A model generated the notes under the pieces. That model saw only the letters and a list, made by a program, of their open reading frames with translations, made no database searches and had not been told where the DNA came from. From Homalodisca vitripennis (Eukaryota > Arthropoda > Insecta > Hemiptera > Cicadellidae), in the NCBI RefSeq assembly GCF_021130785.1, contig NC_060211.1, forward strand, positions 20,879,001 to 20,943,000: a stretch of 64,000 nucleotides of DNA, in the 5' to 3' direction. The stretch's first letter is position 1. The number at the start of each line of letters is the position of its first letter. The position numbers and the translations under genes are program-made. Positions 47,040-58,990 of the stretch are shown in pieces.

Positions 47040-48160
47040 TCGTCGAGAGTGTGCAGTTTCATAGCTGTAGATGACCCATTTGACATGGTGATGGGAGGAC
47101 CTGGACGAAGGATGGATAACACAGCTGCTAAACAAAGAGGAAATGATAACACAGTTTAAACAATTGCACATCAAACATGTTGATAACAGAAATATTGGTA
47201 CTCACCAATTATCATTGAAAGATTTGGCAGAGGTGTGGTCAGGCGAGCCGGCGGGTACGATCGCAAAAGGAAACTCTTCAAGAAGAGAAGCAAAAATAAA
47301 ATGTAAGTTGAGAAATTTTGAATTAAGCTTAAGGAACGCAGCATAGATAATATCAGGATTTTATCAATCGCCTTAATATGTTTCATTTCATTTTTCATGG
47401 TACCTCTATGTAAAGTTCTTACCGTAATCAAAATTATCATGTAAGAGTTAAAATTAATAGTCTGCAATTGAAATACATGTTTATTAATTTCGTATAATTT
47501 CTGTAAATGTTCGTAATTTGGAAAAGTGACTCGTTCATTTTAATTTCGTAAATATTAGGCCTATGTAAATGTTTACATATTTTGAAAGGAAGGTTATCCC
47601 ACGCTTATTTCGTGAACCAAGACAATTTTGGGTATAATGATTAACTATAAAATTTGTTATTAAAATCAACGAAATATAACTTGTAAGATAGAATCCAATA
47701 TCAAATGTTAATCATGCTTAATATTAAATGATGTCCTAAATGTATTGCTAATCTATAATGTAATTTTTTTTAATTAACTCAAAATCATTGGATTTTTATA
47801 TAAATAAAATATATGCTGGTTCATTTGAGTTTATTGTGTTGCCGATCGAAGCTACTAATTAAATTCTCTCACAATAGCCCGAGCTGGAAGTATATCTTAA
47901 TTCAAAGCCAAGGCTTTCTTGGTTGAACCCCCAATCAGACGTTGCATAGTAAAAATCTAACCACAACCTTACATGTCCATTTTTAATTACTACTTTTTCC
48001 AAATAAACTTTATATTAAGTTGGTGAATTGACCAACACAGATTTTAATATTCTGACTAGAACTTAAAAACTTGAGTAAGACAATATGATTACAAATGAGT
48101 GAAACATTTCCTTTAAAACTTTTATATTAATTTATTATCAGGTAATAACATATTTGGTAT
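47040..48160. other. Intergenic stretch, uncertain exon-like frame
   Basis: 47040-47346 has two overlapping plus-strand frames with a higher G+C content, and a consensus-like GTAAGT at 47301. It might be an exon, but no family was recognised. The rest to 48160 is AT-rich and featureless. Confidence 0.3.
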
Positions 48161-48162
48161 AA

Positions 48163-48510
48163 TTATAGGTAAGTGCGATACGCAACTAAATTGCCTACAT
48201 CCTCCCACAGCTCTCGCCTCTTTTTTTGGAACGAACTCATAGAGTTCTTTGTGATGAAGTTAAATATGGCCTTCGTACTACGTAAACAAGCCTGGTGTAC
48301 ATTTTCGAAGTCTTCCAAAATCTTAAGCATATGTGTCTCTGGAATACAATATAATTCTTCCACCAATGCCCATGTACGACCGACCGTTCCATACCCTTTT
48401 TCTAGGTATGGACGCGTCAAAGGTATGCGACATGGCCCAAGGCATGTTCTTGACGGATTTGAAATCATCGTTACTCGGTCTCTCCGGGAAGATCTCGGGA
48501 GTTGCAGTTG
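48163..48510 (-). CDS. Unidentified open frame, possibly a broken gene or exon
   Basis: A minus-strand frame of about 100 codons holds RPYLEKGYGTVGRTWALVEE, ELYCIPETHMLKILEDFEN and a basic end with KKRRELWEDVGNLVAYRTYL before TAA. Composition is protein-like, with a GC-balanced third position. An overlapping frame upstream (48514-48323) may belong to the same protein after a shift. I do not recognise it. It lies just beyond the 3' end of the LINE at 48600. Confidence 0.35.
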   Translation of the reverse strand, partial: QLQLPRSSRRDRVTMISNPSRTCLGPCRIPLTRPYLEKGYGTVGRTWALVEELYCIPETHMLKILEDFENVHQACLRSTKAIFNFITKNSMSSFQKKRRELWEDVGNLVAYRTYL

Positions 48511-48839
48511 TCACTTCTTATGTGACATGTCATTTAACTTCTCCATATTGTATCAGAATAAGTGTCTGATATAGGCTCCTGTATTTTGTTTACTTAAACA
48601 TATAATAATAATAATACTTTTTATTGTGTCAACAATTATAAAAATTGCATACAATCGTCAAATTAAATTATTTTTAAATACTCGTATGTACATCTATTTT
48701 AAATTGCACTCATTCATACCCGTTCATACACAGGTCCACATTCATTCCTAAGACTCATACTACAGCCATACGTTTTAAAATCTTCTAAATTTTACCACCA
48801 GAAATAGAGGATGATCCAATTACTTTAAATTTCATCCCA

Positions 48840-51669
48840 GCGGCTCATCATAAACTCTTCCACTGAGTAAAACACCCTCGCACCAAAACGTGTCTCAATC
48901 GAGCTTAAAATTTGTTGGTTCATTCAAATTTTTGATTTCATTAGAGAGCTTGTTGATCAGCTTAACACCAACCTCGGATGGCAAACGTTTGAATGCGGCT
49001 GTTCTGTGCGGATGTAACCGAAGGTTGTCCCTGCCTCTTGTCCCGTATTGATGGACGTCCCTGCCCCGGACCAACTCGCACTTAAATCGGCAGTAAAGGG
49101 CGACATCGAGGATGTAGAGACAGGGCAAAGTTAGCAATCCAAGCTCCCTAAATGCATCTCTGCATGAATTTCGAGATTTCAATTTTGAAATGATGCGGAC
49201 AGCTTTCTTTTGACTTCTAAATACTCGCTAAAATTTGTATTTAGAACAGCTGCCCCATAGCCTCAACCCGTACGTTAGATGGGGGTGTACAAGGCCGAAG
49301 TAGGCCATTTTTAGTACATCCCGGGAGCAAAATTTTGAAAGGTTCCGTAGAGCATAAATGCCGGAAGAAACCTTTGAGCAGGTACTTTCAATGTGATCGT
49401 CCCAAGTCAGACCTCGATGAAGGTACATTCCGAGGAACTTGGTGGAATCAGTTTCCTCTATGAGGACATCGTCCGCCATCACAGCAGCGCGATCCTCAAT
49501 CTCTCTTTGCCGCAAACAGAAATTTAGTGCATTTGATTTGGAGTTGTTGGTCCTCAGATTTAATTTGGAAAAAAACTGAATACATGAATTCAGTTCTAAA
49601 AAGGAAATGATTTCTAATTCATGTTTTGTTGGAGCTTTAATACAAAGCGTTGTATCATCAGCATACTGGACCATTTTCCCTCTCAGGAGCTATGAGTTCA
49701 GCCTGTTGACGTACACAAGGAACAAGACTGGTCCAAGTATAGATCCCTGTGGGACTCCATAGGCCATTCTAACTTTTTTCTGACAGGGAATTCGCAATCT
49801 GCACACACTGGCTTCTATCCATGAGGTAAGACGAGAGCCATTCATGTGGCAGACCTCGAACCCCGCACGTCTTCAACTGGTACAACAATGTATCATGATG
49901 TACACAGTCAAATGCTTTGGATAGGTCGAGAAATATGCTTAGCACATGTTCTCGCTTCTCCAATCCATCGACAACTGTTTCAATCAGATTTGTGACGGCA
50001 TCGATTGTGGATTTGTTATTTCTGAAGCCGAACTGCTCATGACAAAAAATTTGATACCTGCCAAGGAACAGCTCAAATCTTTTCAGAAAAACCACTTCAA
50101 ACATTTTGCACATGACCGGAAGGATTGAAATGGGGCGGTAATTTTCCGCAAGGCGGGGATCATCTTTTTTGAAAATGGGTGTGACTTTCGCTAATTTCAA
50201 AAGGGAAGGGAAGATGCCTTGAGCGAAAGACAAGTTGATCAAATTTGTCAGTGGTGTCAAAATATGCTTATAGCAACGTTTGAGCAGCCACACAGACATG
50301 CCGTTAATTTCACAAGATTTTTTTGGTTTGAGTCCCTTTATCACGCGGAACACCTCCTCCTCAATCATGGGAGACAGCGCCATTGATGAGATCGGTCCCA
50401 TCGATGACACCTCAACACAGTTGGAGCCTCTGAATGGTGGGCCAAACGTAGCAACGGAGGAAAAAAAAGAATTGAACTCATTAGCTACTTTTAATGAATC
50501 TGTCACGAGTTCGTTTTTCGATTTTCAGTTTTGGTGTTTTTAAAGTGTTTGGACCAGGTAGGTTGGGTCGTTGCATTTTTGACAATGCTCCAAGCAGTTT
50601 TAGAAAAGTTTTCGTCATTGCTAAGTTTGTTTTCAACTTCCCGTGTTTTTGCAGATTTTATAGTTTTTCGATATTGGCTCTTAAAATTTCTAAAAAATGC
50701 TTTAAATTGTTCGTCGTCTGTGCTTACGTAAATTGAATGATAGAACCTCAAACGATCTCGCAAATGAAGTATTTTTTGAGTCATCCAAGAGTTTGTTTTT
50801 CTTTTTTTCACTTCTTTGATATTTTTAAAAGGGCTAGTCGTATTCAAGTAAAAAACTAAGCGGTCGTGGAATGCCGAAAAAGCTGTTTCTACGCTGTCAG
50901 AATGATTTAAAAAGGCCCAAGTTTCTTTTGCTAAGGACGAGTTGAAAAGCGCGATGTTTTCAGACCTCAAGTCTCTTTTGAATTTGGATGGAGGAATTTG
51001 AGTCCGAGACGAACAATGACTAATAATGGTCTCCTGAGCGAAGTGATCAGAGATGGTCGCGTTGATTACAGTGACCGAGGCGTTTGGGATGTTTGTGATT
51101 ACGTTGTTGATGGCTTTACTCGATGTGGCGGTTACTCGTGTTGGAGTGTTTATCGACAAAATCAGCCCGAAAGAATTAAGAATGTCACATAGCCGCTGGG
51201 TCAGGGGGTCGGTGTGGTATAAGGCGTCAATATTGAAGTCGCCAGTTATAATGAACTTGGACAACTTTAAATCGAGTAATTTTAAAAGATTTTCAAAATG
51301 TTCAAAGAATGTGTTGCTGCACCCATTTGGAGATCGGTAAATGCCAATTATGTTGATTTTGTCTTTGGAATTGATATTCATTTTTATCCCGACCACTTCA
51401 AAATCTAGATCACAAGTGTGATTGACCTTGAATGGGAGGAATTCTAGACCAGATTTTACAAAAATTGCCATACCTCCCCCTTTAAAATGCGATCGATCGA
51501 AAGATGTTGCCAATACATAGTCCTCAATCCTGAACTGTTGGACAGTTTCAGATTTGAAACCGTGTTCGGAGATTACGAGAACATCAGGGTGAAGCTCGCC
51601 TGCCATTAGAGACAATTCGTCTACTTTATTTGTGGCAGACTGTGAATTTTGATGCACAACAGAGAACAT
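48840..51669 (-). pseudogene. LINE ORF2: endonuclease-reverse transcriptase (frameshifted)
   Basis: The endonuclease domain is clean from 51669, with QNSQSATNKVDEL, VISEHGFKS, YRSPNG, ITGDFNIDALY and SDHFAQE, the EEP metal-binding and catalytic motifs. The reverse transcriptase follows with TPIFKKDDPRLAENYRPIS (about 50160-50100), EQFGFRNNKSTIDAV (about 50040-50000), [16 protein letters not shown] (about 49945-49895) and the catalytic VQYADDTTLC (49665). The CR1-like C-terminus carries YGTRGRDNLRLHPHR and a FYSVEEF-type ending. Shifts occur at about 50505, 49770-49675, 49228 and 48895. It is inactive as read, but few substitutions are evident, so a recently active copy or sequencing indels are possible. 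Confidence 0.9.
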
Positions 51670-51758
51670 TTTGGTTGAATTTTGAATTTTGTTGATTTGA
51701 TGTTTGTTTGTTTTTTGACAAGTTTGGCGTAAATTTTGACGCTCTAATTCTGGTGATA

Positions 51759-53427
51759 CTAGCCTGCTTTTACATTGTCTGCGAATATACAGTTTTTTTG
51801 TGCAGGTGCATTGTGGTTGGCTGTGTGTTGACTCTTTACAGTCTCAGCATAGGTGTCAAAGGGCAGAGTGTGGACCAAAGCTGGAGGCGGCGACGGAGAA
51901 GCAGCAGGCGTTGTCACCGATGGCGGCTCGCAGGTAGCAGCTGGCGACGGGACCTCTGGGGCGGCGGAAGCGATGTCCAGCTTCTTCACACAATCCAACA
52001 GGAGCTCGGCCAGTAGATATTTGTGCTGCGGCTGCAGGTGCATCCCGTGGGGTGTGAACGCCTTACGCTGGATAAGGTTGAAGTCAAGTACTTCAGTCCC
52101 ACGATGCCTCACGCACAGTTCCTCAATGTACGAGTTCACTCGTGCGGTCTCCAGATTGATAGGGTGGTTTGCAGGCAGGTCGTGTCGATGGGGCAGAGTA
52201 GCGACGACAACTCTGGCAGTCCTCAACTTACTAGCGATGCGTCGCTCCAGGTGTTTATATATATTATTCTGCTGACCGGTGGCGACATCATTAGTGCCGG
52301 CAATAATGGCACAGCAACTCCCAACTGGTGGCAGATTGTCGGATGTCGCGTCCAGGAGAGTAGCCCCCGGCTTGCAGACTCCACTTACGGCGGTCTTCCG
52401 ATTCACCATCCGCCGCACCAAAGCCGCCAAGCCTCGTCCGTGGCTGTCTCCTTTTATGTGGATGGAGGAAAACAAGAGAGACGTTTCATTGACTGGCTGA
52501 TAAGATTTGATGGCTTTGATGGCTCTCCTTGGACGACGTTTCTTCTTCCTATTGGGTCGTGTCTTATTTTTCCCATTTGGAGGTTTGGGGGAATCTGTTT
52601 TCTTCGGTGGTTAATATGTCATACCTATTCTTTGTGCTAATAGGGTGGCGAGTTTTTGTTTGCACTGTCCATTCCGATGAACCTTCCCCTTCTCCACTCC
52701 CACATCGCGGAGCCCTCAGGCTCTGGAGCTCAGCCCAGTACCTCAATTGTTGTCTTAAGGCGGTCGACGAGGTCCCTAGTCTCAGCACATCGCTGATCAC
52801 TGCAGTCAAGCGGGAGATCACATTGAACGCTGCAGCTCGTCACAGAGGCGCGCGTTGGCAAGTCGGGCCGTGGGGTATTAGCCACAAAAACCTGGTCCGT
52901 ATATTGCATCAGCCGCATGTCTGACTCGATGGAGTGATCCAGGACGCACTTCAATTAGTTTTTGAGCTGCTGGACCTGCTCCCTGAGTCCTGCATTTTCG
53001 GTAGTCAGATCCGTCGAACCCGAAACATAAGAGGGCAGTTCAGAGTTAGATGGAGAACCAGCAGGCGTGACGTCGGCGACAGGCCCAGGTGAAGGCGTCG
53101 CGGCGCCAGTACGTCTCGGAGTGGAGGCTGGGGCAGTGGGTACGGGGGACGCGGTCAGGAGGGTGTAGAGGTAGCGCCGACGTGGTTAGGTGATGGGACC
53201 GATGGGGATGATAGCGCCCTTATGGTTACGGGGTGGGGACCTGAGTTCTTGCTTTGCGTCACTGTGATTGATGTTTTCTCCGCATTCGTTTTTACTGTGG
53301 CTCCGCACGTCCGGCCAAGGCAGCGCCAGATTATCTCGCCTGACTTCACTGTGTAGCTCTCTCTGTATTTGTGAGTTTTAAATAATATATTCGGTCTTCC
53401 ATTGCGAGTCAATTCGATTTCAAACAT
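51759..53427 (-). pseudogene. LINE ORF1: FLYWCH-like finger, linker, SGNH/GDSL esterase
   Basis: The start ATG at 53427 opens MFEIELTRNGRPNILFKTHK, then YTVKSGEIIWRCLGRTCGAT. This follows the FLYWCH zinc-finger order (F..., L, Y, W-x-C, C, H), although only one clear histidine (GPHP) closes it. A Pro/Ser/Thr-rich linker, a Cys-containing helical stretch (52950-52740) and an NRYDIL motif with a basic run (RPNRKKKRRPRRA, about 52555-52520) follow. The SGNH domain has IKGDSHGRGLAAL (block I, about 52450), AGTNDVATG (block III, about 52300) and GMHLQPQHKYLL (block V His, about 52035-52000). Frameshifts lie near 52955, 52825 and 52575. An esterase in ORF1 is known for CR1-type LINEs; the FLYWCH module is the unusual part. 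Confidence 0.85.
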
Positions 53428-53730
53428 CGTGGGTAGATGGATAGCGCCTGCAGTTATAGCATACACAGTGCGCAATGCAGGTAAGTGCGGCGGGTGGCGT
53501 CAGGAAATGGTAGGGGCAGTCAAAATGCAGGCGTCGTGGCGGCGACGCGACGAGGGTAATCCCGCTCCGCGTAGTTGGCGGTTCTTGTTCGTAGTGAGCA
53601 TGCGCGAACTTCCAGGCGGACGATGTGACCCTGTGCTGTTCTTATCAGTTTGCAATGTCAAGGTTAGAGAGTCACTAATAAACTAAGATAAAAACTCACT
53701 TCGCTCCAGTTATTAACTTGTAATCGTACT

Positions 53731-54542
53731 TCGCTCTGGGCCGATAGTTACACAAGGGATCACAACAGGTTTAAACTTGTTAAGTGGTGAGCATAAGTTG
53801 TTTTGAATAAAATATGCGGAACACTATAATTTTGCTTGCATCTGTAGACGTCCAGGTCTACCACCCCGTAACATGTTTCTATACGTGTAGCTAAAAAGAT
53901 ACATAATATGTAACATACCCGCCTTACAGCAGATTATAATGGTCCATTAGTAAGCCGAACTCTGCAAAACTGTGTATCAAGTGGGTAGCGAGTCAAATAT
54001 AACCCAAATAAAAAAACCATAATATACTGTATAAAATATATATTACTATGGAGAATGCATTACAACATAATACTTTTTAGTCCATACACTTGCTTTTTTG
54101 ACATAAAAAATATACCATTTTTCATCAGTACCATTGATCTTGTAATACATAAATTCTTGTTCTTATTTTTTTATAAGAGGCCAATATCACATGACGATAT
54201 GCAAAATAGGGTTAACAGATTATCAGCTTTTTTAAAAAAAATTAAACTTATATTTGATATTTCTTCAGGTTTTTTAAAGTTTTGGCAAATTAGAAGAAAA
54301 ATTTAAATCTTAAAACTCTTTTCTGGAATAATAAATTACTTAAAATCCAAAATTTTGAACCTATTATGTAGTTTTTCTTTCTGTGATATTAAGTACAGCA
54401 ATAAAGGCAAAATATACTCAATAACAATTAAAAAAAAAACTTGGACTATGAAATAAAACTCACATGTTTGTTATTAATTTAAAGGTTTATTATTGAAAAT
54501 ATAATTTTAAATTACTTTTTATAAGTCAGGTTTATGTGAAAA
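53731..54542. other. AT-rich gap between the LINE and RMI1
   Basis: No gene. AATAAA on the minus strand near 54485 could be the RMI1 poly(A) signal. Confidence 0.35.
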
Positions 54543-54656
54543 TCATATTTTTGGTGAATTGATAGAAATAACAAGAGGTGTACAATCTTCGGAAGAGTAT
54601 TCAAGAACCATCGGACAGTCTAGTAACTTCAGTTTTGTTTGGCCAGCATATATAAT
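54543..54656 (-). CDS. RMI1: RMI1 last exon
   Basis: Acceptor TATGTTTACAG, then IIYAGQTKLKLLDCPMVLEY and TGA at 54543. The C-terminal helix and last strand fit RMI1_C. Confidence 0.9.
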   Translation of the reverse strand: MIYAGQTKLKLLDCPMVLEYSSEDCTPLVISINSPKI

Positions 54657-56822
54657 CTGTAAACATAATACGAATTAATAAACAAAATAAATTAGAACAA
54701 TAGTGTTAATATAATACAAAATATACATTTGCAAAATCATCTCTAGATACTTCACTACATTTAAAAGCACCTCTTCAAAATCATGAAAGTTAAAATGTAA
54801 ATAACTACATCACATACTTTTTTAATTATCATAAAGTGGTAAGAGCTGGTTTGAGTTTAGAGCTAATGGTACATACAGGATTCCGTGAAACAGTACCTTC
54901 AATGAAAGATTATTCTATTTTCATTGTGGAGAAAGAATTAATAAAAGGTTTCTATTACACATTTTCATTAGCTATAGAGAAATGCAATGAACTTTGCTAA
55001 AATATAGTACAAACCATTCTCAACTAAACCCATTCTGAACTGTATCAAAGTAGTTCAATTTTACCCACTACGCCAAATTAATGTAATTAAATATAATATA
55101 AAAGTAATGTAAAAATTACAGGGTCTGGCCAAAGAGTTTAATGATTAGGAACCCTCCATGAAGCATTAAACGAGTGACTTACAAAATTATTTCATTTCTT
55201 TTCAAACTACCATACACAAATGGACAAAGTTACTTGTTTTAATTGGATTTAAAAAATATTGATTTGATTTAAGTGGTGGTAATTTGCCTGCATTAAATTG
55301 TTTAAGTCTCTCTACGGAATTCACATCCGCCCCTTACAACATAATATCAGTTACAAGATAAACAAATGTGTTAATATCAGATGAGTGTGAAATCTCTGAA
55401 GCAAGAAATGACATGACCTGTGAAAAAGTAACAATCTTTTGCCAAAAAGACTCATGCTGTATGAGCCAGTGTGATCTGGTTGACTGATACCACTAGTGGT
55501 GAATTTCTTGGTAACGACAAATTTTATCATTTCATTGTACCAATTTGAATTCTCTGACACAGTTGTGCTGTCTTAAAAAAAGTTCTTACAACACAAATTC
55601 AAACTGTAACACACCAAAATGTGAATTTTGAGCTATGAAGCGGCCGTTTATGGTGTCTTTTGAATTCTTCCTTAACTAAAATATTGTTTAGATAAAATTA
55701 GGCCCACTGTTTCACAAAACAACATTCATTCAGAACCTAAATCATTCTCTGCAAATCTTTTATGCAAATTGCAATCACGAGCATTCGACTTTTGCGCAAT
55801 CATAAGCTTATAAGAGTTAAACTCGATGTTCAGGTATAATGTCTTACAAACAGAGCACTCAGATATATTCAGTGCTGCAATATGGCATAGAGTTCTAAGA
55901 GTAACTTATATTAATCTGTGAATTTTTATAAGAATTTGTATTTTTCCAACTTGTCCTAATAGTTTCTTATCGAAGGTATTGTCTGAAGTTATACACCTGC
56001 TTAGATATGAAAAACTAGTTTGTTAATTATTTAAGAACTCTGCAAAGAAACTTTCACTAAGAAAGAAATACAATAATTTGCCCCAAAGTGACAGAAATTT
56101 CAGATGTTCAAGCAGGTTTTAAGATAATAATCCACAGCAAAGAGATACATATATTCTATGCCATTAATTACTATTACCCAACACTAATCTTGCTACAAAT
56201 AAACAAGTTACCATCAGTAACTTGATATAAAGATATCAAAGGCTCTTGCTCCAATAAAAGTGCATTAATTTAGTATGGTATTATGGTTTAACTTACATCA
56301 TTAAGTTTCTTCTTAAACTGAGGATTAGCTGCCATCTGTCCTCGCCAAACTTCAGACTCCGCTGCTGATACACCAAACATTTTTTCTAATACCTAATGGT
56401 AAACAATTATACGTAAACAAAGGAACAAGAATTTAATTTAATTACTGAGGTAATTTCTACTGAATGCGGTTGTTCAACCTTGTAACGATGAACACTGACT
56501 GGGTTTTTATGCCTACAAAATGCATCATTCTAAGAGATTTGTATGAATAACAAATAAGTTGCATTATATTATTTATACAACCAACTTAAAATTTGTTAAA
56601 TTTGTTTTCATCTGCTTCTTTAAGATTTCAACAATGATTTGCATCTGAGGAATGGAGTTTTATTGAAATGAATTTTATAAAATAGTCAGGGTCAAACCCA
56701 AGTAATTGAATATTATGTAACTAACCTAACAACACTGAAACTTTTTTTGCCAGACTGGGTTGATGAAAACTAACCACTAATAAGCCACACAGCAATTTTT
56801 GTATCTATACTTTTGCATATAT

Positions 56823-56869
<47 letters not shown>

Positions 56870-58990
56870 TCAACTGGCAGTAGAGAAATTCTGCCGATCT
56901 GAAAGGGTTTTTCTAAGCTGTTATAAAATGTACACTTATTATACAAAAACATTTTTTGCCCCCTTTAAGTATGTGATATCTGAAAACTTAACTGCAAACC
57001 ATATTAGCACTCATACAAAAAATTACCTAGCAAAAATTAAAATATTATTAAAATTAACATGTACATATTATAAACATACAAAAATAATGCATTTATATAT
57101 ATAAAAACATTTTTTTTATGAAAAGGCTTTTTGATGTCAATATAAAATATTGGTTTACATACAAACACAACAAATATTATAGCATAGTAATCTCAAATTT
57201 ATGTTCTACTAGCAGTTACCCACGGCTCTGCGCGCAATTTCACAGCTTTTGCCTCTGTATGAGCACTTCTGGTTCAAGTTTCCAACACCAATGTTGAGCG
57301 TCAATATGTTAGAAAGTGATATTTATGGTCATTTTTATGTACTCCGGTTTTAGTATTTTTTGTTCCAAAGCTGATTTGGCTCTTTACGATCAAGAAAATA
57401 TATACACATACACAGCTCTGAGAAGCCTACTTTTTTCAATGTTTACACAGAACAGTTGATTACATTTGACAGGCTCATTCAATTAATATTACACAACGTT
57501 AGAGACCAAGATGGGATTTTTCACTACTTTAAAGACCAGTGGGGCGTAGTCCTGAGGAATTTTTGAAATAAAAATAGACCTATATTCATCCGAGGAACCG
57601 CAAGAATGTCCTGTAAAATTTCAGTACAATCGGTTGAGTAGTTTACGTGTAAAAACAAAATAAACAATAAAAAGCACTTTAGCATTTATTGTTAGGATTA
57701 GATAAATGCAAATTTAAAAAACCTCAGCAAAAAAGAGGAAAAAGTTTGGTAAAAACTTTGTTATATTCATAAGTTGGTAATTTTTTTAGCAAATTTACTT
57801 TTTCAAATAAAGTAGAGTCTAAGCTTTCTATTGATACATAATACAATACAAAACTTCTCTTTGGTATGGTACTTGAAAATATATGTAGTTTTTTACCCTT
57901 TTTTCAATTTTGCAGCTAGTTCTGCTTTATAAGTCAAGTGTTGAGGTTTATTTGAAAATCCCAAAATTATTTGGGATATTTTTAATTTATTAGGATAGAT
58001 GTCATATTTGTCTGGGTTAAAACCATCATACAAGCGGTGATGGAACAGCAATTCAAAATGAGTTGCTTGCCATTACAGAGTGAACCTAGAGGAACTCAAA
58101 ATGAGTCGCTAGCAAAATAGGAAGGTTAAAGAAAATAAGGCCTCTTTGAACTAATGGTAGTTTATAAAACAACTAATTCTTACCTCATTGCTAAAAGACA
58201 CACTTGAAGATTCATTTCCAATAATAACATCTGCAAGGCAGAACCATTCACCGTTTCGTATTTTTAGTTTATTTATAGATTTTACTTTTACTTTTAAGGA
58301 TTTAAATTTTGGATACAAATCTTCATCAACATTCATTCTTTCCACAGAATTTGAAGCCCTCAGTTGCGAACCCATATTATGTCCACTATTATCTCCAACA
58401 TTTGTTTGTTTATGCACCAATTCGTTTGTATTTAAACTACTAACATTTGAAGAATCTGAAGCCGATTCAGTAAGTGAAATATCGCAAGCCTTCTTGGTCT
58501 TCGGTTGTGCGTTCAACAAACTTGTAGAAGGAAATGTTGCTGATGGATGCTTTTACAGGAGAACGTCTGGGCTTTATTAACTTTAAATGGATTACTTTTT
58601 TGCATTACTGGCGCTGACGCTTTTAAAGGCATTTTGACCAATTTGATTACATTCGCCTAGCCTCAAATCCTCTAATGATGGAAATAAACTCGGTTTTCTT
58701 AAACCACTTGGAGTGTTCTTAGCAACTGAAGAACTTGGAACATTAGATCTATTATAATCTAAAACAGTAGTGCTAGATGTAGGCCTATTATTCCCAAAGG
58801 ATCTTTCATTTGAAACTGGAGATAATTCATGAGGCTCAGGATAACCATCATCTGCATAATCCAACATGTCATCTGGAGGACCAACATTATCAGAATAATC
58901 AAGTACTTCATCTGGCAACTGGCAGAGTATATCATCGTCTTCATCGGTCATTAAAATATTTCTATTTTCTTCATTAACACCATTTTCCAC
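54543..58990 (-). CDS. RMI1: RecQ-mediated genome instability protein 1, 3' exons (partial)
   Basis: RMI1 is the scaffold of the BLM-TOP3A-RMI complex, which dissolves double Holliday junctions in the nucleus. Coding blocks on the minus strand are 58990-58609, 58539-58184, 56392-56297 and 54656-54543, ending KI before TGA. The middle is an acidic, disordered linker (PDEVLDYSDNVGPPDD). The end is the second OB fold (RMI1_C): VKVKSINKLKIRNGEWFCLA, then NEVLEKMFGVSAAESEVW, and GQTKLKLLDCPMVLEYSSED. This domain binds RMI2/FANCM in vertebrates. Joining uses GT-AG sites in consistent phases. The N-terminal DUF1767/OB1 exons that bind TOP3 were not found up to 64000; they may lie beyond the window. 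In-frame continuity at 58540-58608 depends on a proposed 69-base intron. Confidence 0.88.
54663..56290. other. RMI1 intron sequence
   Basis: AT-rich, no recognised element. Confidence 0.4.
56297..56392 (-). CDS. RMI1: RMI1 OB2 middle exon
   Basis: Acceptor CCATTAG, donor GTAAGTTAA, 32 codons: VLEKMFGVSAAESEVWRGQM, then AANPQFKKKLND. Confidence 0.9.
56817..56865. repeat. (TA)n microsatellite
   Basis: Runs of alternating TA in an RMI1 intron. Confidence 0.95.
57209..57702 (-). mobile_element. Non-autonomous Helitron in an RMI1 intron
   Basis: On the minus strand it starts TCTAATCCTAACAATAAATG with A before it, and ends GCGCAGAGCCGTGGGTAACT GCTAG with T after it. Insertion between A and T, a TC start and a CTAG end after a GC-rich hairpin are the marks of Helitrons. 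The start resembles the TCTACTAATATTATAAATG type of the element at 38813. The 494 bp has no coding capacity. Confidence 0.75.
57712..58183. other. RMI1 intron sequence
   Basis: No recognisable feature. Confidence 0.35.
58184..58539 (-). CDS. RMI1: RMI1 linker and OB2 start
   Basis: After a proposed acceptor CCATCAG (58540) the frame runs through a Ser/Thr/Asn-rich linker. It then gives FKSLKVKVKSINKLKIRNGE and SVSFSNE to the donor GTAAGAATT. The start of the OB fold is clear. Confidence 0.8.
58609..58990 (-). CDS. RMI1: RMI1 linker exon, 5' part
   Basis: The acceptor is TCTGTTACAG (58991-59000 region). It begins VENGVNEENRNILMTDEDDD and is rich in Asp/Glu/Pro/Ser. It ends at the proposed donor GTAATG (58608). 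Alternatively the frame simply breaks at a run of six A/T (58595-58600). Confidence 0.75.

Larger units (their letters stand above)
48600..53730 (-). mobile_element. CR1-like LINE, near full length, with FLYWCH + esterase ORF1
   Basis: A two-ORF non-LTR retrotransposon on the minus strand. ORF1 (53427 to 51759) encodes a FLYWCH-like finger and an SGNH esterase. ORF2 (51669 to about 48840) encodes an apurinic-type endonuclease, reverse transcriptase and the CR1-type tail. The 3' end is a short (ATT)n microsatellite (48601-48615), as in the copy at 63506. The 5' region (53430-53730) is GC-rich, with a possible internal promoter. The 5' boundary is not sharply defined and no target duplication was found. 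Confidence 0.85.

Noticed and set aside
50494..51340. Plus-strand frames opposite the LINE endonuclease
   Set aside because: Shadows of ORF2; no family resemblance.
52023..52640. 205-codon plus-strand frame opposite the LINE esterase
   Set aside because: Antisense shadow of LINE ORF1; the minus strand contains the SGNH motifs.
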